Assembly (NCBI GenBank): GCA_023411395.1 | Contig: JAEYOV010000047.1 | Location: forward strand, 28,012 to 92,011 | Source of the DNA: Bacillota bacterium | GTDB lineage: Bacteria; Bacillota; Clostridia; Christensenellales; Aristaeellaceae | Direction: 5' to 3' | DNA: 64,000 bases | Shown: one piece after another, positions 34,384-43,485 of the stretch | Layout of the letters: each line of letters begins with the position of its first letter | Position numbering within the stretch: position 1 is the stretch's first letter | The notes under the pieces: generated by a model | The model's input: the letters and a program-made list of their open reading frames with translations, nothing else | Told to the model about the DNA's origin: nothing | Databases searched by the model: none | Program-made: the position numbers and the translations under genes

Positions 34384-36555
34384 TTGGCCGAAATAAAAAT
34401 CGCCCTGGCCGGAAACCCCAACAGCGGAAAAACGACGATGTTCAACGACCTGACAGGCTCCAGCCAGTACGTGGGCAACTGGCCGGGCGTGACGGTGGAG
34501 AAAAAGGAAGGCCGCCTGAAAGGCCACAAAAATGTCCTGGTGCAGGACTTGCCCGGCATCTACTCCCTCTCACCTTATTCGATGGAGGAAGTCGTCAGCC
34601 GGACTTATATTTTGGATGAAAAACCCAACGCGCTTTTGAATCTGGTGGATGCCAGCAACCTGGAGAGGAATCTGTACCTTACCACACAACTGAAGGAAAC
34701 GGGCATCCCTATGGCCATCGCCCTGAACATGATGGACCTGGTGAACAAAAGGGGAGACAGGATTGATACAGCCAGGTTGTCCGCCATACTGGGCTGCCCT
34801 GTTGTAGAAACATCCGCCCTGAAGAGCACCGGTTCCAGGGAAGCGGCGGAAATGGCGCTGGAAGTGGCGGCGCAGAAAACGCCGCAGGCGGTAACGCACC
34901 GCTTCAGCCCGGATGTGGAAAAGGCGCTGGATGAAATCACCACGATCATACGGGAAAAGGTGCCGGCAGAGCAGATGCGCTTTTTTGCCATCAAAGCTTT
35001 TGAGCGGGATCAAAAAGCGTTGGAGCGCCTGAAGTTTTCCGCCGTTGAAATGGAAAAGCTGGAAAGCGTCATCCGCCGCGTGGAAACAAGCGAGGATGAG
35101 GACAGCGAAAGCATCATCACCAACCAGCGGTACCAGTATATCGACGGGCTGATGAAAAAGGTGATTCGGAAGAAAAACTTGGGCAGCCTTACCGCCAGCG
35201 ACAAAATCGACAAGGTGGTCACCAACCGCATACTGGCGCTGCCTATCTTCGCTTTGGTCATGTGGCTGGTATATTATATCTCCATTCAAACCATCGGCGC
35301 CATAGGCTCCGGCTGGGTGAACGATACGCTGTTCGGCGAAATTGTACCCAATGCCGTGAGCGGCTTTTTGGCCTCCATCCAAACGGCGGAATGGCTGCAA
35401 AGCCTTATCCTGAACGGTATTATTGCCGGAGTGGGCGCGGTGCTCGGCTTTCTGCCCCAGATGATGGTGCTGTTTTTATGTCTGGCCATATTGGAGGACA
35501 GCGGGTATATGGCGCGCATCGCCTTTATCATGGACAGAATCTTCCGCAAGTTCGGCCTGTCGGGCAAATCCTTCATCCCCATCCTCGTCAGCGCAGGCTG
35601 CGGTGTGCCGGGCATCATGGCCAGCCGCACCATTGAAAACGAAAAGGACAGGCGCATGACCGTGATGGTCACCACCTTCATCCCCTGCAGTGCCAAGCTG
35701 CCCATCATCGCACTGATCGCGGGCGCGCTGTTCCCCGCAAGCACCTGGGTTGGCCCCTCTGCCTATTTTCTGGGGATCCTGGCCATTGTGGTATCCGGCA
35801 TCATTCTGAAAAAGACGAGGCTGTTTACGGGCGATCCCTCCCCCTTTGTGATGGAGCTGCCGGCCTACCACATGCCTCAGCCAAAAGGCCTGATCATTCA
35901 TGTGTGGGACCGCAGCAAGCATTTCATACTGAAGGCCGGTACCATCATCTTCGTATCCAGCGCAATCATCTGGTTCCTGTCCAGTTTTAGCTTCCGCATG
36001 GAAATGGTGGAGCAGAAGGACAGCATTCTGGCTGCCCTCGGCAGCTTGATCGCGCCTGTATTCGCTCCCCTGGGCTGGGGAAACTGGCAGCCTGCGGTGG
36101 CTACCATTGTGGGCCTGACTGCCAAGGAAAATGTGGTGGGTACCTTGGGAATCCTCTATGGCGCCGGGGAAGTAGCCGAAGACGGCGCGGAAATATGGCT
36201 GCAATTGCAAACGGCCTTCACCCAGGTGACCGCCTATTCCTTCCTGGTGTTCAACCTTTTATGCGCCCCCTGCTTTGCGGCCATCGGCGCTATCCGCAGA
36301 GAAATGGCCAGCGCCAAATGGACCTTTATCGCCATCGGTTACCAGACCATGCTGGCCTATGTGGCCGCTTTCCTGGTAACGCAGTTGGGCAATTTCATTG
36401 TCCTGGGCGCTCCCTTTGGCATCGGGCAGGGCTTAGCCATCCTCCTGATAGGTTGGATTCTCTGGCTGATTACGCGGTCCGCTCAAATAAAACCCGCCGC
36501 ACCGCTTTACCGGCCGGCAACAACGCCTGATTCTTCCGAAAAGGGGGTGATTTGA
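34384..36555 (+). CDS. feoB: Ferrous iron transporter FeoB
   Basis: A 723-residue inner membrane protein. The N-terminal G domain has GNPNSGKTTMFN (G1), DLPGIYSLSPYS (G3) and NMMDLVNKRG (G4), followed by the helical regulatory domain and two gate repeats (SAGCGVPGIMASRTIENEKDRRMTVMVTTFIPCSAKLPI and the later GLTAKENVVGTLGILYG). TTG at 34384 is taken as start since GGAAAGGA lies ~10 bases upstream; ATG at 34354 lies inside the palindrome without a ribosome site. Overlaps the next gene by one base. Confidence 0.96.
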   Translation: MAEIKIALAGNPNSGKTTMFNDLTGSSQYVGNWPGVTVEKKEGRLKGHKNVLVQDLPGIYSLSPYSMEEVVSRTYILDEKPNALLNLVDASNLERNLYLTTQLKETGIPMAIALNMMDLVNKRGDRIDTARLSAILGCPVVETSALKSTGSREAAEMALEVAAQKTPQAVTHRFSPDVEKALDEITTIIREKVPAEQMRFFAIKAFERDQKALERLKFSAVEMEKLESVIRRVETSEDEDSESIITNQRYQYIDGLMKKVIRKKNLGSLTASDKIDKVVTNRILALPIFALVMWLVYYISIQTIGAIGSGWVNDTLFGEIVPNAVSGFLASIQTAEWLQSLILNGIIAGVGAVLGFLPQMMVLFLCLAILEDSGYMARIAFIMDRIFRKFGLSGKSFIPILVSAGCGVPGIMASRTIENEKDRRMTVMVTTFIPCSAKLPIIALIAGALFPASTWVGPSAYFLGILAIVVSGIILKKTRLFTGDPSPFVMELPAYHMPQPKGLIIHVWDRSKHFILKAGTIIFVSSAIIWFLSSFSFRMEMVEQKDSILAALGSLIAPVFAPLGWGNWQPAVATIVGLTAKENVVGTLGILYGAGEVAEDGAEIWLQLQTAFTQVTAYSFLVFNLLCAPCFAAIGAIRREMASAKWTFIAIGYQTMLAYVAAFLVTQLGNFIVLGAPFGIGQGLAILLIGWILWLITRSAQIKPAAPLYRPATTPDSSEKGVI

Positions 36556-36704
36556 TGGGCACCATCCTGGTAGCCGCCGCCGTATTCGGCGCGCTGGGTT
36601 ACACCGTATTCCGCATGATCCGCAACAAAAAGAAGGGCAATGCCTGTATCGGCTGCCCCTCCTGCGGAAGCTGCACCGCCTGCGGCAGTAAAGCAGCACG
36701 CTAA
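36555..36704 (+). CDS. FeoB-associated Cys-rich membrane protein
   Basis: A 49-residue protein not captured by typical length cut-offs. One N-terminal membrane helix (residues 3-20), a basic stretch RNKKKGN, and the motif CIGCPSCGSCTAC, which is the hallmark of the small FeoB-associated cysteine-rich family. Its ATG overlaps the feoB stop (TGATG), so it is translationally coupled. A role in handling Fe(II) on or near FeoB is inferred from context. Confidence 0.92.
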   Translation: MGTILVAAAVFGALGYTVFRMIRNKKKGNACIGCPSCGSCTACGSKAAR

Positions 36705-36773
36705 CACGAAAAACGCCCTGCGCAAAGATGTAGGCTGATTTATTGGACGGTCATTTAAGCGGGCAAAATAAAG

Positions 36774-36808
36774 ACAGGCACTTCGGATAACAGAAGTGCC
36801 TGTTTTGT
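36774..36808 (+). terminator. Terminator of the feo operon
   Basis: 11-bp stem ACAGGCACTTC/GAAGTGCCTGT and a T-run. Confidence 0.85.
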
Positions 36809-36904
36809 ACCATTTCCTCCTGTATAAAACCATTCTCGCTTTAAGATATTCTCTAATTCGAACATTACTTTATGCTTTATGACTATTTGGCGATACTTAT
36901 GACG

Positions 36905-37609
36905 CTATAATATTTCCATTAGTTCTTTTACATTCTTTATGTAATAATCTGCACGATATGGACCTATCTCAAGCGCTTTATCCCAATCTCCAATAATCCA
37001 TGCACAATCCATTCCCGATTTCTTCGAACACAAAACATCCAGGGGGTGATCGCCCACATATAGACAACACTCTGGAGACAAATCAAGTTCTTTTAATGCG
37101 ATCTCCATAATGCGCACATCTGGCTTTTCTATGCCGACTGCTTCGGAAATAACCACTGACTCAAAGTATTCATATAATTGCAACTCTCTCAAACGGTCTT
37201 CAAGCCAAACATGATGATTTGAAACAATAGCTAGGTGATATTTTTTCTTCAAATTCTCTAATGTTTCGAACACACCCGAAATCACGTGCATTTCTTGTCT
37301 TATTTTTGGCATTCGTGACATCAGTTGAAGATAGATTGCTTTCATTTCACCGGGAAAATTAACGCAGGATAATGCTGCTTGATTTTTAATCATGCATGAT
37401 TCTTCGGGTGTTGCACTGGGGGCACCATCGTTCTCTTTCAGGGTTTGTTCGCCAATGGCCCAATACACGGCTTTATTAATTTCTTTAGCGATGTCATCTG
37501 TGACTTCTATTCCCAGTGATCGTATCCTATCGCCGTATATTTTCGCGAAATTAGGTCGATATTCAACCAATGTATCACTTACATCAAAAATAACCGCTTT
37601 ATATTTCAT
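36905..37609 (-). CDS. HAD family hydrolase (A+T-rich island)
   Basis: A 234-residue HAD phosphatase with motif I FDVSDTLVEY (D-x-S-D, the usual T/S position as in many HADs), motif II IVSNHH, Lys of motif III in GIEKPDVRI, and motif IV YVGDHPLDV. A cap domain lies between motifs I and II. ATG at 37609 follows GAGGAAGG. The gene is clearly richer in A and T than its neighbours and uses codons such as TTA, AAT and ATA freely, suggesting recent acquisition. Substrate unknown. Confidence 0.88.
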   Translation of the reverse strand: MKYKAVIFDVSDTLVEYRPNFAKIYGDRIRSLGIEVTDDIAKEINKAVYWAIGEQTLKENDGAPSATPEESCMIKNQAALSCVNFPGEMKAIYLQLMSRMPKIRQEMHVISGVFETLENLKKKYHLAIVSNHHVWLEDRLRELQLYEYFESVVISEAVGIEKPDVRIMEIALKELDLSPECCLYVGDHPLDVLCSKKSGMDCAWIIGDWDKALEIGPYRADYYIKNVKELMEIL

Positions 37610-37655
37610 AACCTTCCTCGCTTGATTTGACCTGCATGTTTTCCACTCCACGATC

Positions 37656-39026
37656 TTATTTCACACAGGACACCATCTCATAATCCGTATCGATCTCCCG
37701 GCCTTCCAAGCCCCGGACGGAAATTTCACATTCCCCGGTTTGATTGTCATAGGGGTCGATGCGAAGATGCCGCTTGGACGGGTCAAACTCCGCCTGATAG
37801 GCGGAATTGGCCGCCATGCGGTAGGGGTCGAGATTTCCGAAATAGAAATCCCAGCGCTCCATGTTGCCCTTGCGCCAGGCTGCGCCGCCGTAGGAGCAGT
37901 CGCAGAAGAGCCAGCCCCAGGGCTGAACATAGAATTGCGCCCAGTCATGGCTGCCGATGGATGTGGGCTCGGCGGCAAGCCCGGACTGCCATCTTGCCGG
38001 TATGCCCGCGGCACGGCAGAGGGTGATGAACAAAAGCGCCTGAAGCCCGCAGTCACCCTTCAAATTGACGGCGGCGTATTCCGCGTGGCTCTCCAGTGTC
38101 AGATAGGAGCGCATGAAAGAATAAGTCACTTTGGTGGTGACAAAGTCATAGATTTTCCTGGCCTTTTCAAGGGGTGTTTCCTCTCCCGCCAGGATCCCGG
38201 CGGCCAGGGATTTTATATAGGGCGTGAATACGATGTGCGGCGGAAGCTCGCTCAAATCTTCCGCCGCGGGCGCCGGGCAGCGGGGATACACAGGGCTTGA
38301 TGATTCCGGCGGTTTCTTCAAATCCACATACCGCATGGCGCAATCATAAGCATATTCCACCACGAAGGGTTTGTTCTCATGAAGTGTTTCCTCAAAGCAT
38401 ACCGTGCGCTGGGGATGGTTTTCCGGCAATATGAAAAGGGGAGCGGGGGTGCAGAAGACAAGCTCCGCTTTTTCCGTCTGGGCCGATACGATGGGCAGCG
38501 GCAAATGCACCCGGTAAATCTCCCCGGGCACGAACGCTTCGTTCTCAATTTTCAGCGTGCCGCGGATGCGGAACCTGTACGTCAAAGACCCCTTTTCCTT
38601 CATCTCCCGGATGGCTCCATCCAAAAGCGGGCTGGACGGCGTAAGGGGTGCGCCGGCCCGGCGGGCAATATCGGGATGTACTTTTAAAAGCGTGCGGTGG
38701 AAGCGCACAAAGTAGCGCTTTTCCCCGTCCACATACAAAAAGTCGATCCAGTTGTCCCTTTCCAACGCATCGAATTCTTCCTGCGAAAAATCCGGGATCA
38801 TCTCGCGCATCAGGGACAATGCCCTTTCCCGGCTGTGGGGATACTCCCTTGCCATGCGGGGTAAAATAGCCTGCTCCAGTATAAGGCGGCTTCGAAGCAG
38901 CGCGGGCAGATTTTGATTCAGCCGCGCGCGGATGGCTTCAAGCGCGCCCGTAATATCCCCCGCCCATTTCTTTTTCAAGATATCCTCCGGCAATCCAACC
39001 TGCAGGGAGGCAATGTCATGCTTCAT
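37656..39026 (-). CDS. Transglutaminase-like domain protein
   Basis: A 456-residue protein with a transglutaminase core near residues 270-400: catalytic Cys in KGDCGLQALLF, His in GSHDWAQFYVQPWGW and Asp in FCDCSYGG. The N-terminal 250 residues are helical then beta-rich and not recognised. No signal peptide, so a cytoplasmic protease or peptidase-like role is likely. ATG at 39026 follows GGAAGGAT; the earlier in-frame start lacks a site. Confidence 0.85.
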   Translation of the reverse strand: MKHDIASLQVGLPEDILKKKWAGDITGALEAIRARLNQNLPALLRSRLILEQAILPRMAREYPHSRERALSLMREMIPDFSQEEFDALERDNWIDFLYVDGEKRYFVRFHRTLLKVHPDIARRAGAPLTPSSPLLDGAIREMKEKGSLTYRFRIRGTLKIENEAFVPGEIYRVHLPLPIVSAQTEKAELVFCTPAPLFILPENHPQRTVCFEETLHENKPFVVEYAYDCAMRYVDLKKPPESSSPVYPRCPAPAAEDLSELPPHIVFTPYIKSLAAGILAGEETPLEKARKIYDFVTTKVTYSFMRSYLTLESHAEYAAVNLKGDCGLQALLFITLCRAAGIPARWQSGLAAEPTSIGSHDWAQFYVQPWGWLFCDCSYGGAAWRKGNMERWDFYFGNLDPYRMAANSAYQAEFDPSKRHLRIDPYDNQTGECEISVRGLEGREIDTDYEMVSCVK

Positions 39027-39124
39027 GCGCTTATCCTTCCGCCGGTTCTCCGGCCTGTGCTTTCCTGATTGTACCATAATTTTCTTCCATGGCAGCCGAA
39101 CAGGGAATTATTTTTCTTTTCCTG

Positions 39125-39153
39125 TTGACGAATCATCAGGCAGAGGGTACCAT
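39125..39153 (+). promoter_or_regulatory. Promoter of the desulfoferrodoxin gene
   Basis: TTGACG (39125-39130), 17-bp spacer, TACCAT (39148-39153). Confidence 0.55.
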
Positions 39154-39192
39154 AAAAAGAGAATCATGCCAATATGTAAGGAGGAAAACATC

Positions 39193-39564
39193 GTGCAGTT
39201 TTTTGTATGTAAAGAATGCGGAAATCTGGTGGGAGCCTTGCATTTCTCCGGCGCGCCCATGTCCTGCTGCGGCGAACACATGAAGGAGCTTACGCCCAAT
39301 ACGTCGGACGGCGCCAAGGAAAAGCATGTTCCCGTTGTAACAGTGGAGGATGACCTGGTAACGGTGGAAATCGGGTCCGTGCCCCATCCCATGACGGATG
39401 CCCATTACATCGCCTGGATCTATCTGCAAACGGAAAAGGGCGGCCAGCGCAAGAACCTGCAACCGGGCGATGCGCCCAAGGCTGTTTTTGCTTTGCATGA
39501 GGACAAAGTGGTGGCGGCCTACGAATACTGCAACCTCCACGGCCTGTGGAAAAAGGAACTGTAA
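39193..39564 (+). CDS. dfx: Desulfoferrodoxin / superoxide reductase
   Basis: A 123-residue iron protein that reduces superoxide to hydrogen peroxide without making oxygen, typical of anaerobes. Residues 1-32 form the desulforedoxin-like domain (CKECG ... SCCGEHM) and the rest the superoxide reductase domain with Fe ligands in KHVPVV, PHPMTDAHYI and YCNLHGLW. GTG at 39193 is preferred because AAGGAGG lies 8 bases upstream; ATG at 39166 would put that site inside the coding region. Monocistronic. Confidence 0.93.
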   Translation: MQFFVCKECGNLVGALHFSGAPMSCCGEHMKELTPNTSDGAKEKHVPVVTVEDDLVTVEIGSVPHPMTDAHYIAWIYLQTEKGGQRKNLQPGDAPKAVFALHEDKVVAAYEYCNLHGLWKKEL

Positions 39565-39580
39565 GGATTGGGTTTTAACA

Positions 39581-39632
39581 AAGGGCATGCCGCCACGGGC
39601 TTTGAAAAAGCCGGCGGCGTGCCCTTCATTTT
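39581..39632. terminator. Bidirectional terminator, dfx / NUDIX
   Basis: Long stem (GGGCATGCCGCC with GGCGGCGTGCCC) capped by GGGCTTT/AAAAGCC, abutting the stop codon of the convergent NUDIX gene. Confidence 0.75.
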
Positions 39633-40051
39633 GCCGCAAAAGCTTCCCGCTCCTTCATAAAGTAACGGTACAATACCGGCGTGATATTGGGATACGTCAA
39701 GGCTTCCGGCAAATCATCAAAGAGGGCCGTTTCGGCCATTTCGCTATCCGGCAGTGGCCCCAGCTTTTCTATCCTGGCCAGGAAAGCCATGCCGTTGGCG
39801 TGGGATATTTCGTCTTCAGCATAATAATCACACAAGGGACGAAGCAAAAAAGCCTGTGCGCCCGATTCCTCCTTAAGTTCCCGGCATGCGGCCATATAGG
39901 GCGTTTCCCCCGGTTCGATATGTCCGCCCTGGGTCTCCCAGGTACTCCGCTGTTTATGCCTGCTGAAAAGCAATTTCCCCTGGAACAGGGAAATCACAAC
40001 CGCAAATTTGTATTCCTTCAGTGAATTCAGCGGAAAAATAGCGCACTTCAT
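39626..40051 (-). CDS. NUDIX hydrolase
   Basis: A 141-residue pyrophosphohydrolase. The complete NUDIX box is GGHIEPGETPYMAACRELKEESGA (G-x5-E-x7-R-E-x2-E-E-x-G). ATG at 40051 follows GAGGAGGAAC. The long upstream extension of the frame overlaps the GntR promoter and has no ribosome site. Substrate unknown, a nucleotide derivative by family. Confidence 0.92.
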   Translation of the reverse strand: MKCAIFPLNSLKEYKFAVVISLFQGKLLFSRHKQRSTWETQGGHIEPGETPYMAACRELKEESGAQAFLLRPLCDYYAEDEISHANGMAFLARIEKLGPLPDSEMAETALFDDLPEALTYPNITPVLYRYFMKEREAFAAK

Positions 40052-40120
40052 CTCTCGTTCCTCCTCTTTCCGCATTATATCATGGATGGCCTTGCGGTGC
40101 AGTTTGAAAACGGTTTTTGT

Positions 40121-40149
40121 TTGATTTTCCCTGAAAAAACTGGTATACT
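40121..40149 (+). promoter_or_regulatory. Promoter of the GntR/UTRA gene
   Basis: TTGATT (40121-40126), 17-bp spacer, TATACT (40144-40149). Confidence 0.6.
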
Positions 40150-40178
40150 GGCAGAAAGATCGCAAGGAGGGGCCGCCG

Positions 40179-40895
40179 GTGAAAAAGAGCATTTTAAACA
40201 GCGATACGTTCAGCCCGCTGTACCGGCAGCTCATGCAGCGGCTGAAAAACGACATCGCTTCCGGCGTGTACCCCATACATGGCCGCATCCCTTCCGAGCA
40301 GGAGCTGTGTCAAACGTATCAGGTCAGCCGCGTGACGGTGCGCAAGGCGCTTTGCGACCTTGTGAAGGATGGGCTGCTCATCCGCCATCAGGGCAAGGGC
40401 ACCTTTGTTGCCGTGCCCCGCATCCAGCGGGATTTGAGGCAAATCACAAGCTTTCAAGCCGCCTGCCACATCATGGGCTGCACCGCAAGCACCCGCCTCA
40501 TCCACCTGCACTGGCAGCATGCCTCCCCGGAGGATGTGGAAAGCCTGCATGTGGAGCCGGGGGAAATGGTGCTGGAAATATGCCGCCTGCGCTATGCGGA
40601 TAATCTGCCGGTGATGCTGGAAACCAACCGCTTTCCCGCTTCCTTTTCCTACCTTGAAAAGGAGGATCTGACCCAATCGCTGTACGCCATTCTTTTGCGT
40701 CACGGCGCCGAGCCCAACAACGCGGTGCATGACATTGCGCTAAGCCATGCCGGCCCCGCCGAGGCGAAGCTGCTGGAGGTGGAACCGGGCACGGCGCTGC
40801 TTTTGCTCAATGAATGCGTGTACGACCAAAGCGGCGCCGTGATCCATACCTCCAGCCAGCTCATACGGGGGGATAGGTTTACCTTCCGCATCTGA
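40179..40895 (+). CDS. GntR family regulator with UTRA domain (HutC type)
   Basis: A 238-residue regulator. Winged helix at residues 13-78 (YRQLMQRLKNDIASGVYPIHGRIPSEQELCQTYQVSRVTVRKAL) then the UTRA ligand domain (ITSFQAACHIMG ... YADNLPVMLETNRFPASFSYL). GTG start with AAGGAGG upstream. UTRA domains usually sense sugar phosphates or small carboxylates. No obvious target gene is adjacent on the same strand except the NYN gene. Confidence 0.92.
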   Translation: MKKSILNSDTFSPLYRQLMQRLKNDIASGVYPIHGRIPSEQELCQTYQVSRVTVRKALCDLVKDGLLIRHQGKGTFVAVPRIQRDLRQITSFQAACHIMGCTASTRLIHLHWQHASPEDVESLHVEPGEMVLEICRLRYADNLPVMLETNRFPASFSYLEKEDLTQSLYAILLRHGAEPNNAVHDIALSHAGPAEAKLLEVEPGTALLLLNECVYDQSGAVIHTSSQLIRGDRFTFRI

Positions 40896-40921
40896 CCGGC
40901 GACATAAAATGATATCCGTTT

Positions 40922-40952
40922 TGAAAAAGAGGGGGTATCTCTCTTTTTCAGA
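40922..40952 (+). terminator. Terminator-like hairpin after the GntR/UTRA gene
   Basis: GAAAAAGAG ... CTCTTTTTC stem immediately before the NYN-LOTUS gene. Confidence 0.6.
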
Positions 40953-40972
40953 AAAGAAATGAGGAGATTCCC

Positions 40973-41956
40973 CTGAGCACATCGAGATTCGCCATCTTCG
41001 TCGATCTGGAAAACTGCGGCGCAAAGGTGGCCACGCTCAACAGCATCCTGGAAAAGGTCAAAATCCGCGGCGACATTCTTTTGGGCAAGGTATACGGATA
41101 CACCGACAGGTTCAGCGACATGAAGGAAGTGCTTTTGAGCAATACCTTTACGGTGGTTCCATCCCTGCGTTACGGCTATGCCCAGAAAAACAACGCCGAC
41201 ATCCTGCTGGTCATCGACGCGTTGGAGGTGGCCTATACCAACAACCTCATCGACAGCTTCTGCATCGTCTCCGGCGACAGCGACTATACGCCCCTGGTGG
41301 GCAAACTCAAAAGCATGGGCAAGTTCGTGCTGGGCATTTCCCGCAGCGAGGTGGCCAGCACCATCTTCATCAACGCCTGCAACGAGTTTCAGTTTCTGGA
41401 GAGCGTGGGCGGCCGCGCCGGCATCCAGGCCACAAAGAAAGCGGCCTCCTCCGATCCTTTGGATGAGGCGGAACTGAACAAATTGATCGAGGGCATCTTT
41501 GAGGAGCAGACCGACGAGGATGAAATCTATGCCAGCGAGCTCAAAGGCATCCTTTTGCGCCTGCGCCCTGACTTTAACGAAAAATCCTACGGCTGCGCCA
41601 CCTTTGGCAAGCTGCTCACCAAGTTGAGCCAGAAATACGGTTCCATTCATGTGAAAAACGACAATTTCAATGTGATGGTGAGCCTGTCCACCAAAGAAGC
41701 GTCAGCCACGCCGCAGCTTACCAAGGAAAACTGGAAGGAAGCCTTCAAAAGCCAGCTTACGCGCTACAAGGAAGACGGCTTTGACCGCATCAATCCCAGC
41801 ATCCTAAAGGCCGATATCCAGGCTTCCTTTCCCGATTTCAGCGAGCGGTCCATAGGCTTCAAGCGTTTCAGCGACGTTTTGAAGCAGCTTGAAAAAGACG
41901 GGGTGCTGGTGCTGGAAATGGACGAGCAAAAAACAATGCTCATCAAGGTGGTGTAA
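40973..41956 (+). CDS. NYN-domain RNase-like protein with two OST-HTH/LOTUS-type domains
   Basis: A 327-residue protein. Residues 5-145 are a NYN/PIN-like nuclease: FAIFVDLENCG (first catalytic Asp), KNNADILLVIDALEV and CIVSGDSDYTPLVGKLK (further acidic residues). Residues ~165-245 and ~255-325 look like two OST-HTH/LOTUS units (ELKGILLRLRPDFNEKSYGCATFGKLL and ILKADIQASFPDFSERSIGFKRFSDVL), known RNA-binding modules. The first Asp motif lies upstream of the first GTG (41027). The frame offers no ATG, so CTG 40973, 6 bases after GAGGAG, is the likely start. Probably an RNA-processing or decay factor. Confidence 0.85.
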   Translation: MSTSRFAIFVDLENCGAKVATLNSILEKVKIRGDILLGKVYGYTDRFSDMKEVLLSNTFTVVPSLRYGYAQKNNADILLVIDALEVAYTNNLIDSFCIVSGDSDYTPLVGKLKSMGKFVLGISRSEVASTIFINACNEFQFLESVGGRAGIQATKKAASSDPLDEAELNKLIEGIFEEQTDEDEIYASELKGILLRLRPDFNEKSYGCATFGKLLTKLSQKYGSIHVKNDNFNVMVSLSTKEASATPQLTKENWKEAFKSQLTRYKEDGFDRINPSILKADIQASFPDFSERSIGFKRFSDVLKQLEKDGVLVLEMDEQKTMLIKVV

Positions 41957-42369
41957 TATTTTTCTTTTGCGGATAATGTGTGCATATCCGCGGAAAACAC
42001 CGCATATAGATAGCGTTTGCATTGCTTTCTTCTTCCACATGCATGCTTTAACAGCCTGTGGACAGCGTGGAAAAGAAAGAAAAAAAGCATTTTTTCCATC
42101 TTCAAGAGAAAAGCGCACTAAAAAAAAACACACGGTTTGCCCGAAGGGCCCTGAAGGGACAGGCAGGAAAAAGCGCTTTAAAATCGAATTCTTTTTTCCG
42201 TTATGGCTTGTCCCCCTTTTTTCCAAGCAAAACCGCTTTTTTTCCACAAAAAAGGCAGTGCTCTTTTTCGGCAAGGACAAGCTTTTCGAAGGTTTTGCAC
42301 CCTATCCACACGCCCTACGGCTACTACGGTATATAGATACGACATCAACTGAACAAAAGGGGGATTCCC
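41957..42369 (+). other. Candidate replication origin region upstream of dnaN
   Basis: A 413-bp ORF-free, A/T-tract-rich gap. DnaA-box-like sites (consensus TTATCCACA): TTTTCCACA at 42240-42248 (8/9), CTATCCACA at 42302-42310 (8/9), TCTTCCACA at 42031-42039 (7/9) and TGTGGACAG (7/9 on the other strand) at 42057-42065. Long A runs at 42070-42090 and 42118-42128 could serve as an unwinding element. It sits directly before dnaN-recF. dnaA itself is absent. Confidence 0.5.
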
Positions 42370-43485
42370 ATGCGCTTTATATGCGGTACATCGGAATTGC
42401 TGGAAGGCCTGAGCAGTGCGACACGTGCCCTGGCCATAAGGCCGGCCAAACCTGTGCTGGAAGGCGTTTTGCTGGAGACGACGGAGGACGGGCTGTATTT
42501 GACATGCACCGACGGCAATCTCACCATCCGCAGCCAGGTAAACGCTCAGGTTGCCAAGGAAGGACAGGTGGTGCTGCCAGGCAGGCTGTTCACGGAACTT
42601 GTGCGCAAGCTTCCCGGCGGTGAAGTGGAAATCTCCGTCAACGAAAAAATGGCGGCTTCCATCCGCTGCATGTCCAGCCGCGCCACGCTTTCAGGCATGT
42701 CTCCTGTGGATTTCCCGCCCGTAAAAACCATTGAGGATGGAAACACACTCTCCCTGCCCCAGAAGAACCTGAGGGAGATGATCAGCAAGGTGATTTTTGC
42801 CATCGCCACCGATGAAAGCCGCCAAATCCTCACCGGCTGCTTGCTGGAAGTGGCTCAGGACGAAGCAAGGCTGGTGGGGCTGGATGGCTTCCGCCTGGCG
42901 CTGCAGCGCATGCATGGCAATTTTCTTTTACCCCAGGGCAAAGAGATCATGGAAGCCATCATCCCCGGCCGGGTTCTTGGGGAACTGGGCAAAATATTAT
43001 CCGATGAAGACAAGCCCGCCATGTTTACCATCGACAAGACACATCTCAAAGTGGCTTTTGGCAAAGCTGAACTGACAACGGTTCTTTTGGCCGGGGAATA
43101 CATCAACTACAAGCAGATTCTGCCTGGCGAATGGCAGACCCGCGTACAGGTCAACCGGGAAATACTGTCCAATGCCATCGAGCGGGCCAGTCTCATGGCC
43201 AGGGAAGGCAAAAACAACCTCATCCGCATGCATATCGACGGAAACAGCATGGTCATCACCAGCAACGCGGAATTGGGCGACGTGCTGGAGGAGCTGGACA
43301 TCCTGCTGGACGGCAAGAGCCTGGACATCGCCTTCAACGCCCGCTACATCAGCGACGTGATCAAGAACATCGGCGACGATGAGCTATCCCTGCGCTTCAA
43401 CAGCAACGTTTCCCCCTGCGTCATCTGCCCGCCGGAGGGCGATCAGTATATTTATCTGGTACTTCCTGTGAGAGTGTTTAACTAG
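42370..43485 (+). CDS. dnaN: DNA polymerase III subunit beta (sliding clamp)
   Basis: A 371-residue clamp that tethers the replicative polymerase. Landmarks: N-terminal F-x-x-x-x-x-L-L-E-G-L, LPGRLFTELVRKLPGGEV, LVGLDGFRLAL and the C-terminal YLVLPVRVFN. Three clamp domains by length. It is followed by recF 140 bases later. The stop codon TAG is embedded in the first palindrome of a dispersed repeat. Confidence 0.97.
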   Translation: MRFICGTSELLEGLSSATRALAIRPAKPVLEGVLLETTEDGLYLTCTDGNLTIRSQVNAQVAKEGQVVLPGRLFTELVRKLPGGEVEISVNEKMAASIRCMSSRATLSGMSPVDFPPVKTIEDGNTLSLPQKNLREMISKVIFAIATDESRQILTGCLLEVAQDEARLVGLDGFRLALQRMHGNFLLPQGKEIMEAIIPGRVLGELGKILSDEDKPAMFTIDKTHLKVAFGKAELTTVLLAGEYINYKQILPGEWQTRVQVNREILSNAIERASLMAREGKNNLIRMHIDGNSMVITSNAELGDVLEELDILLDGKSLDIAFNARYISDVIKNIGDDELSLRFNSNVSPCVICPPEGDQYIYLVLPVRVFN

